Shown here in pieces: positions 7,653 through 16,096 of a stretch of DNA of 64,000 nucleotides; position 1 is the first letter of the stretch, and each line of letters begins with the position of its first letter. The stretch covers positions 1 to 64,000 of the forward strand of contig CAYPXZ010000001.1 of assembly GCA_964414785.1 (NCBI GenBank), given 5' to 3'. The translations under genes and the position numbers were made by a program. The notes under the pieces are model-generated. The model ran no database searches and was not told where the DNA came from. It was given only the letters and a program-made list of their open reading frames with translations. Source of the DNA: Palsa-1447 sp964414785. Lineage in GTDB: Bacteria > Verrucomicrobiota > Verrucomicrobiia > Opitutales > Opitutaceae.

Positions 7653-9389
7653 ATGCCCGTTCCCGGACGCCCTGATCCAGGAGGCAGCCCCCCGCGCGGC
7701 GCCCTCTCGCCGCTCGTGCCGGTGCTCGTCCCGATCGCGGTGGCCGCGATCGGGGTGGGGGTCTGGTTCTCGCATCTCTTTCCCCCGGTTTGGAGGCAGA
7801 GCGCCCCGCCGCCCGCGAGGTTCGAGGACGTGACGCGCGCCTCGGGGCTCGGGTACATGCACGACAACGGTGCGCGCGCGGAGCTGGAGACCCCGACGAC
7901 GCTCCCCGGGGCGGTTGCCTTCCTCGACTACGACAACGACGGGCACCCGGACCTCTTCTTCGTGGGAGGGACCTCGTGGCCGTGGGTGGCGCCGAGGGAG
8001 GGCGCCCCGCCCACCTGTGCCCTCTACCGCAACGACGGGGCCGGGCACTTCGTGGACGTGACCCGCCGCGCGGGGCTTGACGCCAGGATGCTCGGGATGG
8101 GGGTGGCCGTGGGCGACTATGACGGGGACGGCTATCCGGACATCTTTGTGACGGGGATCGGCGGGAACCGGCTCTTCCACAACCAGGGCGACGGGACCTT
8201 TGTCGACGTGACCGACCGCGCCGGCGTCCGGGGCGACGAGCACGTGTGGAGCTCCGGCGCCGTCTGGATCGACATCTTCGGCGAGGGGCGGCTCGACCTG
8301 GTCGTCTGCAACTATGCGCGGTGGGCGAGCCAGACGAGCCTCAGGGACGCGTTCACCGCGGAGGCGACCGGCCCGTCCTACACGACCCCGCAGGGTTTTG
8401 TGAGCGAATTCCCCTCCGTGTACCGCAACCTCGGGAATGGGAAGTTCGAGGAGGTGTCCGCGAAGACGGGACTGAACCTGCTGGACAGGCAGACCGGCCG
8501 GCCGAGGGCCCTGCCGCTCGTCGCTGCCGCGGTCGACGCCAACGGCGACGGCAGGCTCGACCTCCTCTTCAAGTACCAGTCCGGGGGCGACGTGCTCTTC
8601 CTGAACCAGGGCGACGGGACGTTCCGGCCGTGGACGCCGCCCTCGGAAGGCCGGCGCGAGGGGGCCTCGGCGGGGCTTGTCGGCTCCGGGGGCCTTGGGT
8701 TCTCGAACGCCGGCCAGGCGGACGACCGCTTCGGGATCCTGCGCGCGGCGGGCCTTGCGATGGCGCCGACGCCCGACGAAGCAGGGGCCGTCTGCCACCT
8801 GCAGGACAAGCTCGGCGTCGTGCTTTTCGACTACGACCTGGACGGGCGCACCGACATCTTTTCCGGCGACGGGCTCGCGGAGCCGGGGCTCGGCCATTTT
8901 GAGAGCGGCCACGCCTTCGCGTCCGCCCCCGCCCTCATCTGGAACAACGTCAACAGCTGGGTGCGCAGCAGGCTTCCGGGAGGGTCCGGCGGGCCGGGTG
9001 AGCCCCTCGTGGCCCGGGGCGTGGCCGCCGCCGACGTGTTCGGGGACGGGAACGTGGCGATCGCCGTGGCGCAGAACGGGGGGCCGCCGCGTCTCCTGCG
9101 AAACGACCTTCGGTCGCACCATTCGTGGCTTCGAGTGGACCTTGTGGGCACCCACTGCCAGCGCGACGCCGGGGGCGCCAAGGTGGAGGTGCACACCCCG
9201 CGCGGGGTGCTGACGCAGACGATGGAGCCCGCGATGGGCTTCATGGCTCAGTCCGAGAAGACGCTGACCTTCGGGCTCGGGGGCGACGACCGGGTTCGCA
9301 AGGTCGTCGTGCGCTGGCCAAGCGGTGTCCTCCAGGAGGTCCGTTCGCCGGGGGTCAACCGGCGCATTGTCATCACGGAACCCCGGTAG
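7653..9389 (+). CDS. CRTAC1-type protein: FG-GAP/VCBS repeats with C-terminal ASPIC/UnbV domain, membrane-anchored
   Basis: A 578-residue protein with one N-terminal hydrophobic segment (about 19-42, signal anchor) followed by Ca-binding FG-GAP/VCBS propeller repeats marked by D-x-D-x-DG-x-x-D loops, for example DYDNDGHPD, DYDGDGYPD, DANGDGRLD and DYDLDGRTD. The C-terminal ~75 residues (about 491-566) are an ASPIC/UnbV domain ending in VVVRWPSGVLQEV. Such proteins are common exported proteins of Verrucomicrobiota and Planctomycetota; their biochemical role is unknown, with adhesion or protein-protein contact usually assumed. It is divergent from the kinase gene (98 bp) and stands before a haloperoxidase-like gene and a second CRTAC1 gene. 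Confidence 0.88.
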   Translation: MPVPGRPDPGGSPPRGALSPLVPVLVPIAVAAIGVGVWFSHLFPPVWRQSAPPPARFEDVTRASGLGYMHDNGARAELETPTTLPGAVAFLDYDNDGHPDLFFVGGTSWPWVAPREGAPPTCALYRNDGAGHFVDVTRRAGLDARMLGMGVAVGDYDGDGYPDIFVTGIGGNRLFHNQGDGTFVDVTDRAGVRGDEHVWSSGAVWIDIFGEGRLDLVVCNYARWASQTSLRDAFTAEATGPSYTTPQGFVSEFPSVYRNLGNGKFEEVSAKTGLNLLDRQTGRPRALPLVAAAVDANGDGRLDLLFKYQSGGDVLFLNQGDGTFRPWTPPSEGRREGASAGLVGSGGLGFSNAGQADDRFGILRAAGLAMAPTPDEAGAVCHLQDKLGVVLFDYDLDGRTDIFSGDGLAEPGLGHFESGHAFASAPALIWNNVNSWVRSRLPGGSGGPGEPLVARGVAAADVFGDGNVAIAVAQNGGPPRLLRNDLRSHHSWLRVDLVGTHCQRDAGGAKVEVHTPRGVLTQTMEPAMGFMAQSEKTLTFGLGGDDRVRKVVVRWPSGVLQEVRSPGVNRRIVITEPR

Positions 9390-9547
9390 GCTTTGGGGCG
9401 TTCGCGATGCAATCACCCCGGGTCTCTGCTTTTCGCCCCAGATTGCTGGTCACCGGCCACTAACGGCTTTAACCACAGGGAATTTGCGGGGCAAATCTCG
9501 GCGCTTCAGATAGCCTTGCCCCAACCTCTGATGGGCTTTCTATATCA

Positions 9548-10813
9548 ATGATTATCAAGTCCTACCGTCTTCTCGCACTTGCCGTGCTGGTGGGTGCGGT
9601 CCCCGCATCCCGGGTCCTCGCCGCCAATTCCGTGCTCTACTGGAATGAGCAGGCGATCGATGCCACGCGCCTTGCCCGCAACCCGCCGCCGCTCTCATCG
9701 CTCTATCTGGCGACGTACCACATCGCGATATTCGACGCGGTGAACGGCATTTCCCGCGCGAATCACGGCTGGCTTGTCAACGATCCGGCCCCCGCGGGTG
9801 CCGACATGGACGCGGCGATCGCGGGGGCGGCAAATGCCGTAATGACGGCCCTGTGGACGGCGACGAACCCGCGCACAATGCAGGCGGCCTACGAGCGGGC
9901 CCTCGCATCCATCCCGGACGGCCAGGCTAAAACGGACGGCATCGCCTGGGGCAGGAAGGTGGCCGAGGCGGTCCTGGCGAAACGCGCGGACTGCGGCTAC
10001 AACAAGCCGATCCCCGGGAAATACTCGAGCGGCGAGATTGGCAAGTGGAGGGAGACACCGCCTGCGTTCAGGCCCCCGACCCTGCCTTTCTGGGGCAAGG
10101 TTGTGCCCTTTGCGATGACCTCACCGTCGCAGTTCCGGGCGCCGCCCCCGCCGGCAGTCGATTCAAAGCAATACGCGGACGAGATCGGCTACATCAACAA
10201 GGTCGGCGCCCGCGACGGTGCGGAGCGCACCGAGTATGAGACCCTCACCACTCCGTTCTGGTCGGACGACCTGGGAACATCGACACCCCCGGGGCACTGG
10301 AACATGATAGCCCAGGACATTGCCCGGCGCAAAGCCATGTCGGTGCCCGAGACGGCGCGGTTCTTTGCTCTCCTGAACATCGCCGAGGCGGACGCCGCGA
10401 TCGCCACCTGGGAAACGAAATTCTACTACAACACGTGGCGGCCGGAGACCGCGCTCCGCGAGCTCGAGGCGAAGACCAATCCGTGCGCCACCCCCAACCC
10501 GGGCTTCATCCCGAATCTCGCGTCCCCGTCCTTCCCGGCCTACGTCTCGGGCCACAGCGCCTTCTCCGGAGCGGCGGCGAGGTTGATCGCCCTCATCATC
10601 GGCACCGACGAGATCACGTTCTCCACGACCTCCGACGGGCTTCCCGGCGTCGTCCACACCTTCAAGAAGCTTTCCGATGCGGCGAACGAAGCGGGAATGA
10701 GCCGGCTGTTCGGCGGCATCCACACCATGGCCGACAACCTCGAGGGTCAGGACATGGGCCGCAAGATTGCCGACTGGACCTTCCAGAACGACCTGCTCCC
10801 CATCTCGAAATAA
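9548..10813 (+). CDS. Exported vanadium-dependent haloperoxidase / PAP2-superfamily phosphatase
   Basis: A 421-residue protein with a signal peptide (LLALAVLVGAVPASRVLA, cleavage near residue 25). It has the three PAP2/vanadium-haloperoxidase motifs: K-x6-RP (KFYYNTWRP, about 291), SGH (AYVSGHSAFSG, about 333) and SR-x3-G-x-H (SRLFGGIH, about 387). These residues bind vanadate in haloperoxidases and phosphate in the related acid phosphatases, and the sequence alone does not tell which chemistry applies. It lies between two CRTAC1-type genes on the same strand, with only 20 bp to the next start, so co-transcription with the following gene is likely. Confidence 0.87.
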   Translation: MIIKSYRLLALAVLVGAVPASRVLAANSVLYWNEQAIDATRLARNPPPLSSLYLATYHIAIFDAVNGISRANHGWLVNDPAPAGADMDAAIAGAANAVMTALWTATNPRTMQAAYERALASIPDGQAKTDGIAWGRKVAEAVLAKRADCGYNKPIPGKYSSGEIGKWRETPPAFRPPTLPFWGKVVPFAMTSPSQFRAPPPPAVDSKQYADEIGYINKVGARDGAERTEYETLTTPFWSDDLGTSTPPGHWNMIAQDIARRKAMSVPETARFFALLNIAEADAAIATWETKFYYNTWRPETALRELEAKTNPCATPNPGFIPNLASPSFPAYVSGHSAFSGAAARLIALIIGTDEITFSTTSDGLPGVVHTFKKLSDAANEAGMSRLFGGIHTMADNLEGQDMGRKIADWTFQNDLLPISK

Positions 10814-10833
10814 ACCCCGAAACCAGGACCGAG

Positions 10834-13800
10834 ATGTACAAGAAGAACCTATTCTGCGCGGCATTTTGCATCCTTGTCGGGGTTTCGCACGCGGCGCCTG
10901 ACTACGAAGCGACTCCGCTCAAGCCCCGGCTTCCCGCGCCCGCGGGGGCCAGCCTCTTCCAGGTCCTCCCTCCCGAGGAAACCGGGGTGTCGGTCAGCAA
11001 TGTCTACAATGACCCGCGCATGTGGGGGGACCGCTTCCGCGAGCTCACGCTTGGGGCGGTCGAGACCGGCATCGCAGTGGCCGACTTCGACCGTACCGGG
11101 CTCCTGGACATCTTCGTGGTGTCAAGGAACGGACCTTGCGCCCTCTACCGCCAGACCGCGCCGTATAAGTTCCTCAACGTGGCCGCGCCCGCCGGCGTGG
11201 ACTGCACCCAGAACGGCCCGGGCAGCGTCGTCAGCGCGACGGTCGTCGACATCAACCAGGACGGGTGGCCGGACCTCTACGTGTGCCGGTTCGATGCCCC
11301 GAACCTGCTCTTCGTGAACAACCGCGACGGCACCTTCACCGAGCGCGCGAAGGAGTACGGCCTGGACGTCAAGGACGCGAGCGTCGAGGCGACCTTCGCG
11401 GACTACGACGGCGACGGCTACCTGGACATGTTTCTCCTCACCAACGTGCTCGACTTCTCGAAGAGTCCGACGGGGCGGCGCAATTTCCTCTTCCACAACA
11501 ACCACGACGGGACGTTCACGGACGCCTCGAAGAAGGCCGGCATCTGGGGTACCTCCCAGGGCCATTCGGCGCTGTGGTTTGACGCGAACCAGGACGGGTG
11601 GCCCGACCTCTACATCGCCAATGACTTCGAGACGCCCGACCGGTTCTATTTCAACAACGGCGACGGCACCTTCACCGACGTGGTCGACGAGAAGCTGCCG
11701 CACGTCACGTACTTCTCGATGAGCGGCGACTCGGGCGACCTGAACAACGACGGGCTGATCGACTTCATGGTGACGGACATGCGTGACCGCACCCACGCCG
11801 GCTACATGACGGGCCTGGAGGAGCAGGGCAGGGGCCTCTGGGAGATGGAGCGCGTCGCCGAGCTGATCCCGCAGTACATGTGGAACTCGGTCTACCTCAA
11901 CACGGGGACCGACCGCTACCAGGAGATCGCGCACCTCGTGGGCGTCGACGCGACGGGATGGACGTGGGGGGCCAGGATGGCCGACCTCGACTGCTCCGGC
12001 CGCGAGGACCTCTTCTTCGTGGGTGGGATGATCCGCGACTTCACCAACCCCGACCTGGTCGACAAGCAGAACGTGGCCCCGAACGTGAACGCCCGGGGTG
12101 CCGTCTGGAAGAACTCGCCCGTGCGCAAGGAGCACACGCTCGCCTACAAGAACCTCGGGAACCTCAAGTTTGAGGACGTGAGCGCCAAGTGGGGCCTGGA
12201 CCACGTGGGCGTGTCCTTTGGCTGTGCGCTTGCCGACCTTGGGGGCCGGGGCGTCCTCGACATCATCTACAACAACTTCGACGGTCCCCCGACGATCATA
12301 CGCAACAACACGACCGAGGGGCACCGCGAGATGGTGAAGCTCGCGGGACGCGCCCCGAACCTCGACGCGATCGGCGCCGAGATACGGATCGAGACCGCGT
12401 CGGGCGTCCAGGTGCGCCAGATCTACACGGAGCGCGGCGTCGTGGCGAGCGAGCCCCCCATGGCCCATTTCGGCCTCGGAAGCGACACGGTCATCTCGAA
12501 GATGACGGTTCGCTGGCCGAACGGCCAGGTCCAGGTGATGGAGGACCTCCCCGTCGACAAGCTGATCACGGTGAACCAGCCGGTGCTCGCCCCGGGCGAG
12601 GTCGCGCACCGTCCGCCGGCCCGCGTCAACCACCCGGTCGACCCGGCGGCCCTTTTCGCCGAGGCGGCCCGCGCGCGGGGCCTCAACTTCGTGGACGCCC
12701 CGCTTCCCACGGACGAGTTCAGCGGCCAGCGCCTGCTTCCCCGCCGGCTCGGGATGAGCGGGCCCGCGATCGCCGTCGCCGACGTCAACGGCGACGGGAT
12801 TGCCGATGTCTTCGTGAGCGGGACGGGCGGGCAGTCGGGCATCCTCTACCTCGGCCAGGCCGACGGCAGCTTCAAGCCGGCGGCGGACCAGCCCTGGGCC
12901 GAGGCCAAGGACTCTGACGACACCGGCGCCGTCTTCCTCGACGCCAACGGGGACGGTCATTCCGACCTGTTCGTCGCGAGCGGAGGGGTCAGGCACGAGC
13001 GCGGGGATCCCGCGCTCGGCGGCCGCCTGTACCTGAACGACGGCCACGGGCGTTTCACGCTCGCCCCGTCCGGGACGGTGCCCGTCTCAGGCGAGTCCGC
13101 CTCCGTTGCGGCGGCGGCCGACTTCGAGGGGCACGGCAAGGTCGGGCTGTTCGTGGGCGGGCGCCTCGTGCCCGGTCACTGGCCGGCGACGCCGCGAAGC
13201 TTCCTCTACCGCAACGTCGGCGAAAAATTCGTGGATGTCACGGACGAGCTCGCCCCGGGGCTCAGGAACATCGGCATGGTCACGGCGGCGGTCTGGGCCG
13301 ACATTGACCATGACGGCCGGCCCGACCTCGTCCTCGCGACGGAATGGGGCCCCATCGTCTACTTCCACAACACCGGTCACGGGTTTGAGAACTGGACCGA
13401 AAAGGCGGGGCTCTCCAAGTGGACGGGCTGGTGGAGCGCGCTGGCCGTCGCCGACCTCGACGGGGACGGGCGCCTGGACATCATCGCAGGCAACGTCGGC
13501 CTGAACACCAAGTACCACGCGAGCGCGGCGGAGCCCACAGTCCTGTTTGCGGGCGACCTCGACGGCAGCGGCAAGGAGCAGCTGGTCGAGGCCCAGTACG
13601 AGGGCGGCAAGCTCTACACGGTGCGCGGGCGCAGCAAGCTCGCCTACGTTTTCCCGTGGATCCCGCGGAAGTTCCCGACCTACGAGTCCTTCGCCCATGC
13701 GACGGTCCAGGAGATCTTCCCGGAGGAGCAGCTGGCAAAGGCCCACCGCTACGAGGCCAATGAGCTGGCCAGCGGCGTCTACGTCCAGAAGAGGGACGGC

Positions 13801-14178
13801 ACGTTCGAGTTCAGGCCGCTCCCGACCTACGCGCAGGTCTCGCCGATCAACGGGATCGTCGTCCGCGACCTGGATGGCGACGGTATCCCCGACGTCTACT
13901 GCGTCGGCAACAACTTCGGGCCCGAGCCCTCCACGGGCCGGTTCGACGGCGGCGTGGGCGTTCTCCTGAAGGGGGACGGACACGGAGGCCTCACGCCTGT
14001 CCCCGCGTGGCACAGCGGGCTCGTCGCCGCCGGTGACGCGCGCGCAGCCGTTGCGGTGGCCCTGCCAGGCGCAAAGGGCGTCCCTTCGATTGCGGTGTCG
14101 CAGTGCAACGGACCGGTGCTCCTCTTCACGCCCAATGGCCCTCCTGACTCAGCGAGCAAGCCGCTCGTCTTGCGCTGA
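10834..14178 (+). CDS. Large exported CRTAC1-type protein with two FG-GAP propellers and an internal ASPIC/UnbV domain
   Basis: A 1114-residue protein starting at ATG 10834 (AGGA upstream), with signal peptide NLFCAAFCILVGVSHA. The frame is open further upstream, but only as a shadow of the haloperoxidase gene. Module one (about 60-500) carries FG-GAP loops such as DINQDGWPD, DYDGDGYLD and DANQDGWPD, followed by an ASPIC/UnbV domain (about 500-585, ending in TVRWPNGQVQV). Module two (about 609-1114) repeats the propeller loops (DVNGDGIAD, DANGDGHSD, DIDHDGRPD, DLDGDGRLD, DLDGDGIPD) but has no second ASPIC domain. It is probably secreted or on the cell surface. Its function is unknown; the fixed company of the haloperoxidase-like gene suggests a joint extracellular task. 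Confidence 0.86.
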   Translation: MYKKNLFCAAFCILVGVSHAAPDYEATPLKPRLPAPAGASLFQVLPPEETGVSVSNVYNDPRMWGDRFRELTLGAVETGIAVADFDRTGLLDIFVVSRNGPCALYRQTAPYKFLNVAAPAGVDCTQNGPGSVVSATVVDINQDGWPDLYVCRFDAPNLLFVNNRDGTFTERAKEYGLDVKDASVEATFADYDGDGYLDMFLLTNVLDFSKSPTGRRNFLFHNNHDGTFTDASKKAGIWGTSQGHSALWFDANQDGWPDLYIANDFETPDRFYFNNGDGTFTDVVDEKLPHVTYFSMSGDSGDLNNDGLIDFMVTDMRDRTHAGYMTGLEEQGRGLWEMERVAELIPQYMWNSVYLNTGTDRYQEIAHLVGVDATGWTWGARMADLDCSGREDLFFVGGMIRDFTNPDLVDKQNVAPNVNARGAVWKNSPVRKEHTLAYKNLGNLKFEDVSAKWGLDHVGVSFGCALADLGGRGVLDIIYNNFDGPPTIIRNNTTEGHREMVKLAGRAPNLDAIGAEIRIETASGVQVRQIYTERGVVASEPPMAHFGLGSDTVISKMTVRWPNGQVQVMEDLPVDKLITVNQPVLAPGEVAHRPPARVNHPVDPAALFAEAARARGLNFVDAPLPTDEFSGQRLLPRRLGMSGPAIAVADVNGDGIADVFVSGTGGQSGILYLGQADGSFKPAADQPWAEAKDSDDTGAVFLDANGDGHSDLFVASGGVRHERGDPALGGRLYLNDGHGRFTLAPSGTVPVSGESASVAAAADFEGHGKVGLFVGGRLVPGHWPATPRSFLYRNVGEKFVDVTDELAPGLRNIGMVTAAVWADIDHDGRPDLVLATEWGPIVYFHNTGHGFENWTEKAGLSKWTGWWSALAVADLDGDGRLDIIAGNVGLNTKYHASAAEPTVLFAGDLDGSGKEQLVEAQYEGGKLYTVRGRSKLAYVFPWIPRKFPTYESFAHATVQEIFPEEQLAKAHRYEANELASGVYVQKRDGTFEFRPLPTYAQVSPINGIVVRDLDGDGIPDVYCVGNNFGPEPSTGRFDGGVGVLLKGDGHGGLTPVPAWHSGLVAAGDARAAVAVALPGAKGVPSIAVSQCNGPVLLFTPNGPPDSASKPLVLR

Positions 14179-14185
14179 TCGGGGG

Positions 14186-14208
14186 CCTTGATGGGCATTC
14201 CCATCAGG
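14186..14208. terminator. Hairpin just after the large CRTAC1 gene
   Basis: CCTTGATGGG and CCCATCAGG form a 9-bp stem with one bulged T and a CATT loop, 8 bp past the stop codon. No T run follows, so termination would be weak; a second small hairpin (ATGCC/GGCAT) follows near 14216. Confidence 0.4.
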
Positions 14209-14264
14209 ACCATAAATGCCATAAGGGCATATTCGGTAAGGGAATAAATTCAGCAGAGTAGGTT

Positions 14265-14304
14265 TTGATTGCAGAGATATTGATATGATATCATATCAAT
14301 ATCT
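14265..14304 (+). promoter_or_regulatory. Promoter with 30-bp perfect palindrome (probable autoregulatory operator of the SPFH/RHH operon)
   Basis: Positions 14275-14304 are a perfect 30-bp palindrome centred on TGATATGATATCATATCA, that is, tandem TGATA half-sites facing their mirror copies. A plausible sigma-70 promoter overlaps it: TTGATT at 14265-14270, an 18-bp spacer and TATCAT at 14289-14294 inside the palindrome. It ends 18 bp before the SPFH start codon. Tandem short half-sites are typical of ribbon-helix-helix repressors, and the third gene of this operon encodes one, so I infer autorepression. Confidence 0.6.
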
Positions 14305-14322
14305 GCTCAATCCATAACCTCC

Positions 14323-15222
14323 ATGAACTCTGCCTCTCCCGCTCCGCTTTCCTCACACCGCGAACAGCCGGCCTCGGCTGCGAACGGCTGGATGTTCCTC
14401 TTGGTCGTCATCGTCTCTCTCGTCATCGCAGCCGGCCTCCTGATAACGGCAGCCCGGACGCTGACGCCCTTGGTCGGCCTCTGCGGGGTCGTTCTCCTCA
14501 TCGTCACCGGGGTGAGCTTTGGGGGCTTCTTCATGCTCCAGCCCAACGAGGCCGCGGTCTTCACGCTCTTTGGCGCCTACAAGGGCACCTCGCGGCAGAA
14601 CGGCTTCCTCTGGGCCAATCCGTTCTACAGGAAGTTCAAGATCTCGCTTCGCGTGCGCAACCTCAACGGCGAGAAGCTCAAGGTGAACGACAAGCGGGGC
14701 AACCCGGTCGAGATTGCCGTCGTCATCGTCTGGCGCATCCAGGACACGGCCCAGGCCGTGTTCGATGTCGACAGCTACGAGACCTACATCCGCATCCAGA
14801 GCGAATCGTGCGTGCGCCACGTCGCGAGCAGCTACCTCTACGACGACGGGGAGCCCAACGAGCTGACCCTAAGGGGGAGCGGGGTGGAGGTTGCGGCCGC
14901 CCTTGCAAAGGAGCTCCAGGAGCGCCTGGAACGGGCCGGGATAGGAATCGAGGAGGCCCGCCTCACGCATCTGGCCTACGCCCCGGAGATCGCCCAGGCC
15001 ATGCTCCGGCGCCAGCAGGCGGAGGCCGTCATCGCGGCCCGCCAGAAGATCGTCTATGGCGCCGTGGGGATGGTCGACATGGCTCTGCGGGAGCTTTCGG
15101 AGAAGGGAGTCGTCAAGCTCGACGAGGAGCGCAAGGCCGCGATGGTCTCGAACCTCCTGGTCGTGCTCTGCGGCGAGACGCAGACGCAGCCTGTCGTCAA
15201 CACGGGGACGCTCTATAATTGA
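14323..15222 (+). CDS. SPFH/band-7 domain membrane protein
   Basis: A 299-residue protein with two N-terminal membrane segments (about 22-45 and 48-72) and a cytoplasmic or peripheral SPFH/band-7 domain (about 75-270) with QPNEAAVFTLFGAYKGT, NGFLWANPF, DKRGNPVEIAVVIVWRI and the coiled AQAMLRRQQAEAVIAARQKI region. SPFH proteins form large membrane scaffolds, often linked to membrane microdomains or protease complexes. The start ATG at 14323 has no Shine-Dalgarno and sits just behind a palindromic promoter. It is followed at once by a PH-like membrane protein and a ribbon-helix-helix protein; the three appear to form one operon. Confidence 0.9.
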   Translation: MNSASPAPLSSHREQPASAANGWMFLLVVIVSLVIAAGLLITAARTLTPLVGLCGVVLLIVTGVSFGGFFMLQPNEAAVFTLFGAYKGTSRQNGFLWANPFYRKFKISLRVRNLNGEKLKVNDKRGNPVEIAVVIVWRIQDTAQAVFDVDSYETYIRIQSESCVRHVASSYLYDDGEPNELTLRGSGVEVAAALAKELQERLERAGIGIEEARLTHLAYAPEIAQAMLRRQQAEAVIAARQKIVYGAVGMVDMALRELSEKGVVKLDEERKAAMVSNLLVVLCGETQTQPVVNTGTLYN

Positions 15223-15248
15223 CGCCGGTCAGGAACCCCCGGCCCGCC

Positions 15249-15782
15249 ATGGCCCCCGTAAACCAAGTCTTCCAATCGGCCCCGATGGGCCGGCGTGTCA
15301 TCGCACCGTTGGTGATCTCGATCGTGGTCGTCGTCGTCGCGGTGGTCTTCAATGTGGAGTTCATCGTCAGGGCGCTTCCGCTCCACACCCCCCTTCTGAC
15401 GAAGGCCCTCGGGTCGCTGGCGCCCCTTATGGCCCTCGTCATCATGGTGCCCGTCTTCATCTTCGAGCGCTCGAGGACCTCGCATTTCCGGATCGAGGAG
15501 AACGTGCTCGTCCTCGGCAGGAAGCGCTTTCCCATGGTGGGCCTCCTCTCCATCGAGCGGGACCCGGAGGTCCTGCGCCGGGCCATCCGGGTCTTCGGCA
15601 ACGGCGGTCTCGGCTCGATCCGGGGGTTTTTCTGGAGCAAGAGGATGGGGAAGTTCTATGCGTTCCTGACCGGCACCGACCACGCGGTCGTCCTGCGCTG
15701 GCCGGGCAACGTGGTGGCCGTTTCACCCTCGGATACCGAGTTCTTCATCTACACCGCGAAGTCGGCGGCCGGCCTCAAATGA
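15249..15782 (+). CDS. Small membrane protein with PH-like C-terminal domain
   Basis: A 177-residue protein with two membrane segments (about 18-40 and 52-72) followed by a beta-rich domain (about 75-175; FRIEENVLVLGRKRF, FWSKRMGKFYAFLTG, DTEFFIYTA) resembling bacterial PH-like domains. I do not recognise a named family with certainty. An in-frame TTG at 15219 overlaps the stop of the SPFH gene (TTGA) and would add 10 residues; the ATG at 15249 is preferred. Tight linkage to the SPFH gene suggests that it acts in the same membrane complex (inference). Confidence 0.7.
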   Translation: MAPVNQVFQSAPMGRRVIAPLVISIVVVVVAVVFNVEFIVRALPLHTPLLTKALGSLAPLMALVIMVPVFIFERSRTSHFRIEENVLVLGRKRFPMVGLLSIERDPEVLRRAIRVFGNGGLGSIRGFFWSKRMGKFYAFLTGTDHAVVLRWPGNVVAVSPSDTEFFIYTAKSAAGLK

Positions 15783-15807
15783 ACCCGGGCATTTCCAAAA
15801 CCTAGGG

Positions 15808-16014
15808 ATGGCTGACGAACGAAAGGCATTCCTGCTGCGGACGGATCCCACCCTGTGGAGGGAGTTGGAGAAATGGGCGGCGGACGAGTTGCGCAGCGTG
15901 AACGGCCAGATCGAGTTCATCCTCAGGGAGGCCGTGAGGCGCAGGCGCCCCTCCGGAGGGGAACCGCCCGGAGCCGGGACACTGGGCGGCGGCCCCCAGC
16001 CCCCCTCGGGCTGA
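15808..16014 (+). CDS. Small Arc-like ribbon-helix-helix DNA-binding protein
   Basis: Sixty-eight residues. The first 48 fit the Arc/RHH pattern: a beta strand (KAFLLRTDPTLWREL), helix A (EKWAADELRSVN) and helix B (GQIEFILREAVRRRR), followed by a Gly/Pro-rich tail. Such proteins bind DNA as dimers through the beta strand and commonly repress their own operon. It begins 25 bp after the PH-like gene, so it is probably the third gene of the SPFH operon, and the 30-bp palindrome at 14275-14304 is the natural candidate for its operator. No toxin partner was seen. Confidence 0.75.
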   Translation: MADERKAFLLRTDPTLWRELEKWAADELRSVNGQIEFILREAVRRRRPSGGEPPGAGTLGGGPQPPSG

Positions 16015-16096
16015 GACGCGGTCCCTGTCCACGAAGGTCATTGCCACCGGCGCGACTTCGGGGAATTTTCTTGGGGCATACACCGCAGCCGTCCCC

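Noticed and set aside
7569..9416. 615-residue minus-strand open frame opposite the first CRTAC1 gene
   Set aside because: Shadow of a recognisable FG-GAP/ASPIC protein; no domain of its own. The same applies to the frame at 11122-13047.
10435..10833. Upstream extension of the large CRTAC1 frame
   Set aside because: It runs out of frame through the haloperoxidase gene; ATG 10834 has a Shine-Dalgarno and a signal peptide.
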